A stretch of 64,000 nucleotides of DNA, taken from assembly GCA_029203105.1 (NCBI GenBank), contig CP119318.1, positions 1,378,501-1,442,500 of the forward strand, read 5' to 3'. Below are positions 1-10,917 of this stretch, piece after piece (positions within the stretch are counted from its first letter, which is position 1; each line of letters begins with the position of its first letter). The translations under genes were made by a program, and so were the position numbers. Below the pieces are notes generated by a model. The model worked only from the letters and a program-made list of their open reading frames with translations, did not search any database and was not told where the DNA came from. Source of the DNA: Candidatus Kaistia colombiensis (lineage in GTDB: Bacteria; Pseudomonadota; Alphaproteobacteria; Rhizobiales; Kaistiaceae).

Positions 1-68
1 TCAGCGCCGCCATGGCGTGTCGCCGACGTAAAACCAGCGACGTCGCCGTGCGAGAATTACAAGGAGCC

Positions 69-155
69 ATGAGTATGGATTTCATCGTCGTCGGGATCGG
101 CGTTTTGTTCTTCGCCGTTTCTATGGCCTACATAAGACTTTGCCAGAAATTGTAG
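69..155 (+). CDS. small membrane peptide upstream of kdpF
   Basis: A 28-residue reading frame starts ATG-AGT-ATG and is preceded by an AAGGAG Shine-Dalgarno sequence at 61-66. After the first few residues it is one hydrophobic helix (IVVGIGVLFFAVSMAYI) with a short polar end (RLCQKL). It lies 15 bases upstream of kdpF and so probably heads the same transcript. Short single-helix frames of this kind are often found before kdpF in alphaproteobacteria, but I know of no demonstrated function. The good ribosome binding site and clean helix make translation likely. A KdpF-like accessory role is only inference. Confidence 0.55.
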   Translation: MSMDFIVVGIGVLFFAVSMAYIRLCQKL

Positions 156-170
156 CAGCGGGAGCGGATC

Positions 171-260
171 ATGTTTGTCGATTATGTTCTTGGCGGCGCC
201 GTGACGGTGTTCCTCCTCGTCTACCTGACCTACGCGCTGGTGCGCCCGGAACGGTTCTGA
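171..260 (+). CDS. kdpF: KdpF, small subunit of the Kdp K+-ATPase
   Basis: This 29-residue peptide has a single transmembrane helix (VTVFLLVYLTYALV) and ends in RPERF, a typical KdpF tail. KdpF is a lipid-like stabilising peptide of the KdpFABC potassium pump in the inner membrane. A GGGAG sequence about 8 bases upstream can serve as ribosome binding site. It lies 51 bases before kdpA and is too short for most gene callers. Identification rests on length, topology, tail motif and position. Confidence 0.85.
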   Translation: MFVDYVLGGAVTVFLLVYLTYALVRPERF

Positions 261-311
261 TCGCCAGGGCGCGATTTCCCTCCAAGGCGCAATTCTCGGA
301 AAGCACGTCAA

Positions 312-2015
312 ATGACCGTCAACGGTTGGATACAGATCCTGCTCTTCTGCGGGATCATCATCGCGCTCGTGAAGCCGCTCGGCGGTTACATGACGCGCGT
401 CTTCAATGGAGAGCGCACGATACTCTCCATCCTCTTCGGGCCGCTCGAGCGCGGGCTTTACAAGCTTGCCGGTACCAGCGACCGCGAGGAGCAGCACTGG
501 ACGACCTATGCGGGCGCCATGCTGCTGTTCAACCTCGCCGGCTTCCTGCTGCTCTATCTGTTGCAGCGCGTGCAGGGCTCGCTGCCGTATAATCCGGCCG
601 GCATGGGCGCCGTGCCGCCGGAACTCGCCTTCAACACGGCCGCCAGTTTCGTCGCCAACACCAACTGGCAGAACTATGCCGGCGAAAGCACGATGTCCTA
701 TCTCGTGCAGATGGCCGGACTGAACGTCCAGAATTTCGTCTCGGCCGCGACCGGCATCGCCATCGCCATCGCACTGATCCGCGCCTTTGCGCGCAAGTCA
801 GGTAAGACGCTCGGCAATTTCTGGGTCGATATCGTCCGCGCGACGCTCTACGTGCTGCTGCCGATCTGCGTCGTCGGCACGCTGGTGCTGGTCTGGCAGG
901 GCGTGCCGCAGAACCTCAACCCCTATACCGCCGTCACGACGCTCGAAGGCGCGCAGCAGACCATCGCGCAGGGGCCGGTTGCCTCGCAGATGATGATCAA
1001 GCATCTCGGCACCAATGGCGGCGGCTTCTTCAACGCCAATGCCGCGCATCCGTTCGAGAACCCGACCGCTCTCGTCAACCTGATCCACATGGTGATGATC
1101 TTCGCCATCGGCGCGGCGCTGACCAACGTCTTCGGCCGCATGGTTGGCAGCGAACGCCAGGGCTGGGCGATCTTCGCCGCCATGGGCGTGCTGTTCCTGG
1201 CCGGCGTCGTCGTCTGCTATTGGGCCGAGGCGGCGGGCAACCCGCTCGTCCATGCGCTCGGCATCGACGGCGGCAACATGGAAGGCAAGGAGAGCCGCTT
1301 CGGCATCGTGCTCTCGGCGCTGTTCGCCGTCGTCACCACGGCGGCTTCCTGCGGCGCGGTCAACGCCATGCATGACAGCTTCATGGCGCTGGGCGGCATG
1401 ATCCCGATGATCAACATGATGCTGGGCGAGATCATCGTCGGCGGTGTCGGCGCCGGCTTCTACGGCATCCTGCTCTTCATCATCATCGCCATCTTTGTCG
1501 CCGGCCTGATGGTCGGTCGTACGCCGGAATATCTCGGCAAGAAGATCGAGGCCAAGGAGGTCAAGATGGCGATGCTCGCCGTGCTGTGCCTGCCCTTGAC
1601 CATGCTCGGCTTCACGGCGATCGCCATCGTGTTGCCGACCGGCCTGGCGTCGATCGCCAATCCCGGCCCGCACGGCTTCTCCGAGGTGCTCTACGCCTAT
1701 ACCTCGGCGGCGGCCAATAATGGCTCGGCCTTTGGCGGCCTGTCGGGCAACACGCCCTGGTACAACCTGACCATCGGACTTGCCATGTTGATGGGCCGCT
1801 TCCTGGTCATCGTCCCGGCCATGGCGATCGCCGGCTCGCTGGTGACGAAGAAGGTGGTTCCGGCCTCGGCGGGTACCTTCCCGACGGACGGGCCGCTCTT
1901 CGTCGGCCTCCTGGTCGGCGTCATCTTGATCGTCGGCGGCCTGACCTTCTTCCCGGCACTGGCGCTCGGCCCGATCGTCGAGCACCTCGCCATGATCCAG
2001 GCGGCGGGACTGTGA
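312..2015 (+). CDS. kdpA: KdpA, K+-translocating subunit of the Kdp ATPase
   Basis: The 567-residue protein matches the usual KdpA length (E. coli 557). It is a polytopic inner-membrane protein of the superfamily of K+ transporters and forms the potassium pathway of KdpFABC. The selectivity-filter signature TNGGGFFNANAAHPFEN is visible near residues 234-250, and the N-terminus (GWIQILLFCGIIIALVKPLG) is characteristic. The frame is intact. The gene stops at a TGA beside a small frame at 2024 and then kdpB. Expression is expected to depend on the KdpD/KdpE pair downstream; I saw no clear KdpE site before position 69, because the window begins there. Confidence 0.97.
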   Translation: MTVNGWIQILLFCGIIIALVKPLGGYMTRVFNGERTILSILFGPLERGLYKLAGTSDREEQHWTTYAGAMLLFNLAGFLLLYLLQRVQGSLPYNPAGMGAVPPELAFNTAASFVANTNWQNYAGESTMSYLVQMAGLNVQNFVSAATGIAIAIALIRAFARKSGKTLGNFWVDIVRATLYVLLPICVVGTLVLVWQGVPQNLNPYTAVTTLEGAQQTIAQGPVASQMMIKHLGTNGGGFFNANAAHPFENPTALVNLIHMVMIFAIGAALTNVFGRMVGSERQGWAIFAAMGVLFLAGVVVCYWAEAAGNPLVHALGIDGGNMEGKESRFGIVLSALFAVVTTAASCGAVNAMHDSFMALGGMIPMINMMLGEIIVGGVGAGFYGILLFIIIAIFVAGLMVGRTPEYLGKKIEAKEVKMAMLAVLCLPLTMLGFTAIAIVLPTGLASIANPGPHGFSEVLYAYTSAAANNGSAFGGLSGNTPWYNLTIGLAMLMGRFLVIVPAMAIAGSLVTKKVVPASAGTFPTDGPLFVGLLVGVILIVGGLTFFPALALGPIVEHLAMIQAAGL

Positions 2016-2023
2016 GGAATGTC

Positions 2024-2209
2024 ATGAGCTATCGTTCGTGGCTTGCCTGGCCGCACCTCGCCCTCTCGTCCCTTCACCCTCGCGCCAGTTCGGCGCGAGG
2101 GGAGGCAAGGGTGCCGCGCGCTTCCACCCTCATCCTGGGGCTTACCCTGGCGATATCAGCCGTCGCAGCGGTTGTTGAACTTTTCATCCGGCTGATCGCG
2201 GCGACCTGA
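2024..2209 (+). CDS. possible small membrane protein between kdpA and kdpB
   Basis: A 61-residue frame begins with ATG 9 bases after the kdpA stop and is preceded by GAGGA. Its C-terminal half is a plausible transmembrane helix (TLILGLTLAISAVAAVVELF). The N-terminal half is arginine-rich and is encoded partly by the palindrome at 2077-2101, which resembles the intergenic repeats of this genome. The frame may therefore be an accidental reading through a repeat. It fills the unusually long 237-base gap between kdpA and kdpB. No homologue is recognised. Confidence 0.35.
   Translation: MSYRSWLAWPHLALSSLHPRASSARGEARVPRASTLILGLTLAISAVAAVVELFIRLIAAT
2077..2101. repeat. palindrome in the kdpA-kdpB gap
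   Basis: A perfect 10-bp inverted repeat (CCCTCGCGCC / GGCGCGAGGG) encloses a 5-base loop. No T-run follows, so it is not a normal terminator. It resembles the short GC-rich palindromes in other intergenic regions here and could stabilise or process the kdp mRNA. Confidence 0.6.
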
Positions 2210-2252
2210 AGGTCGGACCGCCCATCACCGGAATACCAAGCTGGAGTCTCCG

Positions 2253-4325
<2,073 letters not shown>

Positions 4326-4337
4326 AGGATATCCGTC

Positions 4338-4912
4338 ATGTTGAAACAGCTACGTCCCGCGATCTTCATGATCGTCGCGCTCACCGTCATCACCGGCCTG
4401 ATCTATCCGCTCGGCATGACCGGCGTCGCCCAGGCGCTTTTCCCGCGCCAGGCCAATGGCAGCCTGATCGAGCGGGACGGCAAGGTGATCGGCTCGGAAC
4501 TGATCGGCCAGGCCTTTGCCGCCGACCGCTATTTCCATGGCCGCCCCTCGGCCGCCGGCAACGGGCTATGACGCGACCGCTTCCGGCGGCTCCAATCTCG
4601 GCCCGACCAACCCGAGCCCTGATCGACCGCATCAAGGGCACGGCGGAAACGCTGAAGGCGGAGAACCCGAGCGCCGCCGTGCCGATCGATCTCGTCACCA
4701 CGTCGGGCAGCGGTCTCGACCCGCACATCTCGCCGGAGGCCGCCTATTTCCAGGTGCCCCGCGTCGCCAAGGCGCGCGGCCTCGACGAGGCTGACGGTCA
4801 AGGCGCTGGTCGATCAGCCATGTCGAGGCCGGCGAACTCGGCTTCATGGGCGAGCCGGTGGTCAATGTGCTCGCGCTTGAACCTTGCGCTGGACGCGGCC
4901 GGCGCGCAATGA
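4338..4912 (+). pseudogene. kdpC: KdpC, frame-disrupted as sequenced
   Basis: The N-terminal part (MLKQLRPAIFMIVALTVITG) and RYFHGRPSAAGNG are normal KdpC, the periplasmic/membrane accessory subunit of the K+ pump. The frame breaks near 4564 (an extra base in GGGC), again near 4615, near 4793, near 4830 and near 4877. Joining the frames restores a full-length KdpC of about 190 residues, including TASGGSNLGPTNP, DLVTTSGSGLDPHISPEAA, FMGEPVVNVL and the stop at 4910-4912. No conserved motif is lost and no stop occurs within the correct phase. I read this as a functional gene with sequence errors, or as very recent decay. Confidence 0.8.
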
Positions 4913-4965
4913 CAGGCAGTGCCGGAACCGCGCGCCGCTGGCGCCGGTTCCGGCCGTTTGGACAG

Positions 4966-7670
4966 ATGGGTCACGCATTTGATCGCCGAAGACAGTCGAG
5001 ACGCGCCGAACCAGGCCCTCGCCGGACGCGCTGCTGGAGCGCCGAGCGCGAGAGGCGCGGCCGGCTGAAGATCTTTCTCGGCGCGGCGCCCGGCGTCGGC
5101 AAGACCTATGAGATGCTGATGTCCGGCCGCGCGCGCAGGCCGACGGCGTCGATGTCGTCATCGGCGTCGTCGAGACCCATGGCCGCAGCGAAACGCAGGC
5201 GCTGGTCGAGGGCTTCGAGATCATCCCGCGCCGGACGGTCGACTATCAGCGGCCGCGCGCTCGAGGAGATGGATCTCGACGCCATCCTCGCCCGCCGCCC
5301 GGCGCTGGTCCTGGTCGACGAACTCGCCCACACCAACGCCGCCGGCAGCCGTCATCCCAAGCGCTATCTCGACGTCGAGGAAATCTCTGGCGCGCGGCAT
5401 CGACGTCTATACGACGCTCAACATCCAGCATGTCGAAAGCCTGAACGACGTCGTCGCCCAGATCACCCGCATCCGCGTGCGCGAGACCGTGCCGGATTCG
5501 ATCATCGACCGCGCCGACGACGTCGAGATCATCGACCTGACGCCCGACGACCTGATCAAGCGGCTGCATGAGGGCAAGGTCTATGTCGCCGAGCACCGCC
5601 AAGCGGGCCATCGAGAACTATTTCTCGCCCGGCAACCTGACGGCGCTGCGCGAGCTGGCGCTGCGCCGCACCGCCCAGCGGGTCGACGAGCAGCTCGCTC
5701 AGCCACATGCAGGCGCACGCGATTTCCGGTCCCTGGGCGGCGGGCGACCGCGTGCTGGTCTGCATCGACGACAGGCCGCGCGGCGCCCGCCTCGTGCGCT
5801 ATGCCCGCGGCAGGCCGACCGGCTGCGCGCGCCCTGGGCGGCGTCTGCATGTCGAGACGCCGCGTCGGCGACCTTGCCGAGAGCCGCAAGGACCGCATCG
5901 CCGCGACCTGCGGCTGCGCGAACAGCTCGGCGGCGAGGCCGTCACGCTGCCGGGCCAGGACGTCGCGCGCGAGATCGTCGCCATGCGCACGCCAACAACG
6001 TCACCCACATCATCGTCGGCAAGCCGCCAAGCCGCGCTGGCGCGAGTGCTCGAAGGCTCGGTCTCGCATGATCTGATCCGCCATGCCGGCGATATCAGCG
6101 TCCATGTCATTTCCGGCGCTGAGCGGAGCCGGCCGCCAGCGCGGCGGCGACTCGCCAGCGCCGCCCGGCTTCGCGCCGGCCCTATCTCGGCGCTCGCTCT
6201 ATGTCGGCGCGTCGCGCTCGGCTTCGCGCTGCTCGCCAGATGCTGGACGTGCGCAATCTGGCGCTGGTCTTCCTGATGGCGGTGCTCGCCTCGGCCGTGA
6301 CGGCGGGCTCTGGGCCGGCCTCTTCGCCTCGATCCTCGGCGCGCTCGCCTTCAACTTCTTCTTCCTGCCGCCGCTCTACACGCTCACGATCAGCGACCCG
6401 GAAAGCGTCGTCGCGCTGTGTCTTCTTCCTGTCGTGGCGCTCGATCGCCTCGCAACCTGACCGCCCGCGTCCAGCGTCAGGCCGCCGCCGCCCGCCAGCG
6501 CGCCCGCACGACCGAGGACCTCTATCTCTTTTCGAAGAAGCTCGCCGGCACCGGCACGCTCGACGACGTTCTCTGGGCGACCGCCTTCCAGATCGCCTCG
6601 ATGCTGAAGGTGCGCGTCGTCATGCTGCTGCCGGAGACGGCACGCATCGCGGTCAGCGCCGGCTATCCGCCTGACGACACGCTGGTCGATGCCGATATCG
6701 CCGCCGCGCGCTGGGCCTGGGAACACAACCGCCCGGCCGGACGCGGTGCCGACACGCTGCCCGGCGCAAAGCGGCTCTATCTGCCGCTGCGGACGGGCCG
6801 CAGGCGGTCGGCGTCGTCGGCCTCGACGACGACCGGCAGGGACCGCTGCTGACGCCGGAGCAGCAGCGGCTGTTCGATGCGCTGGCCGACCAGGCAGCGC
6901 TTGCCATCGAGCGGATCCAGCTGGTCGCCGATGTCGACCGGGCGCAGGCTGGCGGCGGAGGCCGACCGCCTGCGTTCGGCGCTGCTGACCTCGATCTCGC
7001 ATGACCTGAAGACGCCGCTGGCCGCCATCATGGGCGCGGCCGGGACGCTGCGCGATTATCGCGCACGCCTTGCCGAGGAGGCGACCGCGTCGACTGCTTC
7101 GACCGTCATCGACGAGTCCGAGCGGCTCAACCGCTTCATCGCCAACCTGCTCGACATGACCCGGATCGAATCCGGCGCGATGGAGCCGAACTCGCGCTGC
7201 ATTATGTCGGCGATGTCGTCGGCACGGCGCTGCGCCGCGCCGCCAAGATCCTCGCCGGCCACAGGTCGAGGTCGCATTCCGGCCGACCTGCCGATGCTCA
7301 GGCTCGATCCGGTCCTGTTCGAGCAGGTGCTGTTCAACCTGCTCGACAATGCCGCGAAATATGCGCCGGAGGGCTCGGCGATCCGGATCGGGGCTGGCCG
7401 ATGGCGGTATCGTGCTGTTGCAGGTGATGGATGAGGGACCGGGCATTCCGCCCGCCGATCTTGAGCGCGTCTTCGATACGCTTCTATCGCGTGCGCAAGG
7501 GCGATCACGTGCGGGCCGGAACCGGGCTCGGCCTGTCGATCTGCCGCGGCTTCGTCGAGGCGATGGGCGGCACGATCCGGCCGGCAACCGCACGGATCGG
7601 TCCGGCGCGGTCTTCACCATCCGCATGCCGGCGTCCGCCGACGTCGCCATGCATGGAAGATCTGCCATGA
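4966..7670 (+). pseudogene. kdpD: KdpD sensor kinase, many frameshifts as sequenced
   Basis: Pieces in all three frames reassemble a full KdpD. In order they are the N-terminal KdpD/universal-stress region with Walker-like GAAPGVGKTYEML and DELAHTNAAGSRHPKRYLDV, a USP-like segment (HIIVGKP), the membrane block (FNFFFLPPLYTLTISDPES), a GAF-like region, and the kinase core. The core has an intact H-box (SHDLKTPLAAI), N-box (NLLDNAAKYAP) and G-box (GTGLGLSICRGF). KdpD senses K+ limitation and phosphorylates KdpE. Roughly every 100 bases a single base is gained or lost, in both directions. The start is uncertain: ATG 4966, or TTG 4979 giving LIAEDSRDAPN. The end appears to be MEDLP-TGA, overlapping the kdpE ATG. 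Confidence 0.8.
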
Positions 7671-8359
7671 CCAGACCGACCGTGAAGATCCTGATCGTCG
7701 ATGACGAGCCGCCGATCCGCGGCTGCTCCGCGTCGGGCTGTCCTCGAGGGCTATCGGCATCGACGAGGCCACCAATGCCCGCGACGCGATCGAGCATGTC
7801 GCGGCCGAGCGGCCCGACCTGATCCTGCTCGATCTCGGCCTGCCGGACCTGCCGGGCCACGATCTTCTGGCGCATGGCGCGCCGAAGCGCTGGCAGTGCC
7901 GATCGTCATGCTCTCGAGCCGCACCGACGAGGCGCGGCATCGTCCGGGCGCTGGAACTCGGCGCCGACGACTACGTCACCAAGCCGTTCGGCATGAAGGA
8001 GCTGGTCGGCGCGCATCCGCGTCGCGCTGCGCCACCGGCTGCAGCAGCAGGGCGAGAAGCCGGTCTTCCAGACCGGCGACTTGTCGGTCGATCTCGTCAA
8101 GCGCATCGTCAAGGTCGCCGGCCGTGAGATCAAGCTGTCGCCGAAGGAATACGACATCCTGCGCGTGCTGGTGCAGCACGCCGGCAAGGTCCTGACCCAC
8201 CAGCATCTGCTGAGCCAGGTCTGGGGTGGCTCGACGGATGTGCAATACCTGCGCGTCTATGTTCGCCAGCTCCGCCAGAAGATCGAGCGTCAGCCCGATC
8301 AGCCGGAGTACATCACCACCGAGACGGGCGTCGGCTACCGGTTGCGCGACATCGAGTGA
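7667..8359 (+). pseudogene. kdpE: KdpE response regulator, frameshifted in its first half as sequenced
   Basis: This OmpR-family regulator of the kdp operon begins MTRPTVKILIVDDEPPIR, overlapping the kdpD stop as ATGA. About seven single-base gains and losses lie between about 7720 and 8010. Correcting them gives the receiver domain with LILLDLGLPDLPG and DDYVTKPFGMKEL. From about 8015 the frame is clean and encodes the winged-helix DNA-binding domain (KLSPKEYDILRVLVQHAG, YLRVYVRQLRQKIE, TGVGYRL). The return to an unbroken frame marks the right edge of the disturbed stretch. Confidence 0.82.
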
Positions 8360-8442
8360 TGTCGCGCGATGTCGATTGATAACGAGCTGGCACGACCGTG
8401 CCGTGATCCGATGCGCTTTATGGCGCCGATACGAGTGAGACC

Positions 8443-8895
8443 ATGATCCTTTCTGAATTCATCAAGCCCGAAAGCGTGATGATCGACCTTCCCGCCGGCT
8501 CGAAGACCAAGCTGCTGGCCAGCTTGTCCGAACAGGCCGCGCTTGCGCTGGGCCTTCCGGTCGAGGACATCTTCCAGGCGATCCACAATCGCGAGAAGCT
8601 CGGCTCGACCGGCGTCGGCGACGGCATTGCCATCCCGCACGCGCCGGTTCCGGGTCTGGATGTTCCGTTCGGCATGGTCGCTCGGCTGAAGAAGCCGGTC
8701 GATTTTGAGTCGGTGGATGACATCCCCGTCGATATCGTCTGCCTGCTGCTGATGCCGGGGCAGAGCTCCTCGACCTACCTGAACGTGCTCGCCTGCATGG
8801 CCCGCAAGCTTCGTTCGTCGAAAGTGGTGAAGTCGATCCGCCAGGCGGTCCTGCCCGAGCAGGTCTATGCGGCGCTTTGCGAAGAGGTCGCCTGA
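8443..8895 (+). CDS. ptsN: PtsN-like EIIA protein of the nitrogen PTS
   Basis: This is a 150-residue PTS EIIA domain of the fructose/Ntr type. The phospho-acceptor is His66 in GDGIAIPHAPV, and REKLGSTGVGDG precedes it as in the family. There is no fused membrane domain, so a regulatory rather than transport role is expected. It sits 83 bases after kdpE on the same strand. In E. coli and rhizobia, EIIA-Ntr is reported to act on KdpD, so the position fits a K+-linked output. It could be an accessory copy rather than the canonical ptsN beside rpoN, which is not in this window. Start ATG at 8443; the promoter is unclear. Confidence 0.85.
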   Translation: MILSEFIKPESVMIDLPAGSKTKLLASLSEQAALALGLPVEDIFQAIHNREKLGSTGVGDGIAIPHAPVPGLDVPFGMVARLKKPVDFESVDDIPVDIVCLLLMPGQSSSTYLNVLACMARKLRSSKVVKSIRQAVLPEQVYAALCEEVA

Positions 8896-8912
8896 CGCCC
8901 GCGGGCCCGGCC

Positions 8913-8937
8913 GGAACCGCCGGCCGGCCGGAACGTT
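8913..8937 (+). promoter_or_regulatory. EcfG-type promoter of the first Ku gene
   Basis: GGAAC at 8913-8917 is followed after exactly 16 bases by CGTT at 8934-8937, the consensus of the alphaproteobacterial general-stress sigma factor EcfG. The Ku start lies 47 bases further, behind GGAAGGG at 8968-8974. The surroundings are very GC-rich (CCGGCCGG repeats), which slightly raises the chance of coincidence. The same exact arrangement stands before the second Ku gene and phyR. Confidence 0.75.
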
Positions 8938-8984
8938 GAGCCTCGATTGGAATGTCGGGTTCCAACCGGAAGGGCTGACCGATC

Positions 8985-9785
8985 ATGGCGCCGCGTTCGT
9001 TCTGGAAGGGCTATCTGAAGCTCTCGCTCGTCACCTGCCCGGTGGCGATGATGCCGGCGACCACCGACAACGAAAAGGTGCGCTTCCACACGTTGAACCG
9101 CGCCACCGGCAATCGGGTTGTCAGCCAGTATGTCGACGCCGAGACGGGTGAGGCGGTCGAGGGCGACGAGCAGGTCAAGGGCTACCAGCGCGGCGAGGAC
9201 GAGTTCCTGATGCTGGAGGATGACGAGATTGAATCCGTCGCCCTCGAGAGCACGCGCACCATCGACATCGAGATGTTCGTGCCGCGCGATGACATCGGCT
9301 GGATCTGGTACGACAAGCCGCATTATCTCGTCCCCGACGATCCGGTCGGCGAGGAAGCGTTCTCCGTCATCCGCGATGCGATGGCCGCGACCGGGACGGT
9401 CGGCATCTCTCGACTCGTGCTCTATCGCCGCGAGCGGGCCGTCATGCTCAAGCCCCGCGACAACGGCATCGAGCTCTGGACGCTGCATTATGGCGACGAG
9501 ATCCGCGACGAGGCGGCCTATTTCGAGAGCGTCGGCGACGCCAAGGCGGATCCGAAGCTGACGGAAATGATGCAGACGCTGATCCGTGAACGCACCAGGC
9601 CTTGGTCGCCGGCGATGGCCACCGATCCGGTGCAGGAGCGATTGCTGGAGATCATCGCCGCCAAGAAAAAGGGCAAGAAGCCGGCGGCCCGCAAGGAGGC
9701 GCCGGCGGCTCAGGGCAATGTCGTCAGCATCCTCGACGCCCTGCGCCGCAGCATCGCGTCGGAGGGAAAGCCAAAGGGGCGCTGA
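8985..9785 (+). CDS. ku: Ku protein, NHEJ end-binding (first copy)
   Basis: The 266-residue bacterial Ku homologue starts MAPRSFWKGYLKLSLVTCPV, the family's typical beginning. It carries RFHTLNRATGNRV, DDIGWIWYDKPHYLVPDD and AYFESVGDAKADPKLTEMM. Ku dimers thread onto DNA double-strand ends and recruit LigD. The C-terminus has a short basic stretch (AAKKKGKKPAARK) ahead of a helix (VVSILDALRRSI). No ligase gene is adjacent; the ligD of this window is 12 kb away with the other Ku. An EcfG-type promoter at 8913 suggests stress-induced expression. Confidence 0.95.
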   Translation: MAPRSFWKGYLKLSLVTCPVAMMPATTDNEKVRFHTLNRATGNRVVSQYVDAETGEAVEGDEQVKGYQRGEDEFLMLEDDEIESVALESTRTIDIEMFVPRDDIGWIWYDKPHYLVPDDPVGEEAFSVIRDAMAATGTVGISRLVLYRRERAVMLKPRDNGIELWTLHYGDEIRDEAAYFESVGDAKADPKLTEMMQTLIRERTRPWSPAMATDPVQERLLEIIAAKKKGKKPAARKEAPAAQGNVVSILDALRRSIASEGKPKGR

Positions 9786-9810
9786 GACGGCATTCTTGCT
9801 TCAAAGAAAG

Positions 9811-9834
9811 GGCGGCACGGATATCCGCGCCGCC
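9811..9834. terminator. bidirectional terminator between convergent genes
   Basis: A 24-base near-perfect palindrome (GGCGGC...GCCGCC around CGGATATCCG) lies between the Ku stop and the stop of the minus-strand oxidoreductase. TCACTTTTC follows on the plus strand, and CTTTCTTT follows on the minus strand. This fits a shared intrinsic terminator. Confidence 0.65.
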
Positions 9835-9863
9835 TCACTTTTCACGTCCGAAGTCGTGACCGG

Positions 9864-10910
9864 TCAGGCGACACCGTCGGCCAAGGTGACCGTCGTGCCG
9901 GTGGCGGCGGCCTTCTCGATTGCCGCCAGCACCCGCGTTACCTGCAGGCCGTCCCGCGTATCGGCGATGACAGGCGCGTCGGTCGCCACCGCATCGATGA
10001 AACGGGCAATCGCTTCCATCACAAAGCCGCCGATGCGACCACCGGCCGCCGGCGTGACGCCGAAGAGATCGGCAGTCCGAAGGCCGGGCCCGGTGAACTT
10101 GCGGAAAGGACCGGCCTGGGTCGGCTCGACCTGAACCATGCCCTTGTCGCCGACGATCTCGATCTTGAAGTCGACGATGTTGGGCAGGTCGTTCGGCAGC
10201 ACCCAGCTGTTCTCCAGCGAGATAACGGCGCCATTCTCGAATTCCAGCACGGCCACATGCACGTCGGCGGTATCGACGCCGCGCGAGGCGAGATAGCCCC
10301 GCCGCACCATGGCCTGGACGCGCCTGACCTCGGAACCCATGACGAAGCGCAGCGCGTCGACGGAGTGGCTGCCGAGGAACCAGAGCGCGGACGACTTGCT
10401 GGCCCAGGAAAGCAGCTCGAACGGCACGAACAGCGTGTTGGACAGGCGCGCGGCGCCATGCAGCGGCAGCCCGATATCGCCGGCGGCGATCGTATCGCGA
10501 AGGGCGACGATGGCCGGGCTGACGCGATTGTGGAAATCGACCATCACCTTGCGACCGCTGCGATCGGCGGCTTCGGCGATCGCCTCGGCTTCGGCGAGCG
10601 TGGTTGCCAGCGGCTTCTCGCTCATCACATGCTTGCCGGCCTGGATGGCGGCCAGCACGATATCGCCATGGGCGAAGTCGGGCGTCGCCACGGTGACGGC
10701 ATCGATATCGGGATCGGCCAGCAGCTGCTTGTAGTCGGAATAGGTCTTGGCCGCGCCGAACTGCTTCTGCATGTCGGCGACGCGGGCCGGATCGAGATCG
10801 CAGACGGCGGCGAGCTCGGCGCCGTCGATGGCGCTCAACGTCTTGCAATGGAACGAGCCCCAGAGCCCCGCTCCCACCACGCCGAAGCGAATTTTACGCG
10901 ATGACGTCAT
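9864..10910 (-). CDS. Gfo/Idh/MocA-family dehydrogenase
   Basis: This is a 348-residue NAD(P)-dependent oxidoreductase. The N-terminal Rossmann motif is GVVGAGLWGSFHCKTL (about residues 10-25). The family's EKPL motif occurs in GKHVMSEKPLATT, followed by the C-terminal alpha/beta domain. Such enzymes oxidise sugars, inositols or their derivatives; the substrate cannot be read from the sequence. It is the last gene of the minus-strand operon and starts 7 bases after the second permease, so it probably acts on the imported compound. A palindromic terminator follows at 9811. Confidence 0.85.
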   Translation of the reverse strand: MTSSRKIRFGVVGAGLWGSFHCKTLSAIDGAELAAVCDLDPARVADMQKQFGAAKTYSDYKQLLADPDIDAVTVATPDFAHGDIVLAAIQAGKHVMSEKPLATTLAEAEAIAEAADRSGRKVMVDFHNRVSPAIVALRDTIAAGDIGLPLHGAARLSNTLFVPFELLSWASKSSALWFLGSHSVDALRFVMGSEVRRVQAMVRRGYLASRGVDTADVHVAVLEFENGAVISLENSWVLPNDLPNIVDFKIEIVGDKGMVQVEPTQAGPFRKFTGPGLRTADLFGVTPAAGGRIGGFVMEAIARFIDAVATDAPVIADTRDGLQVTRVLAAIEKAAATGTTVTLADGVA

Positions 10911-10917
10911 TTCCGTT

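Noticed and set aside
4966..8010. kdpD and kdpE as old, biologically decayed pseudogenes
   Set aside because: Motifs and length are fully preserved between the indels and no in-phase nonsense changes are seen; a sequence-quality problem fits better, although it is not proven.
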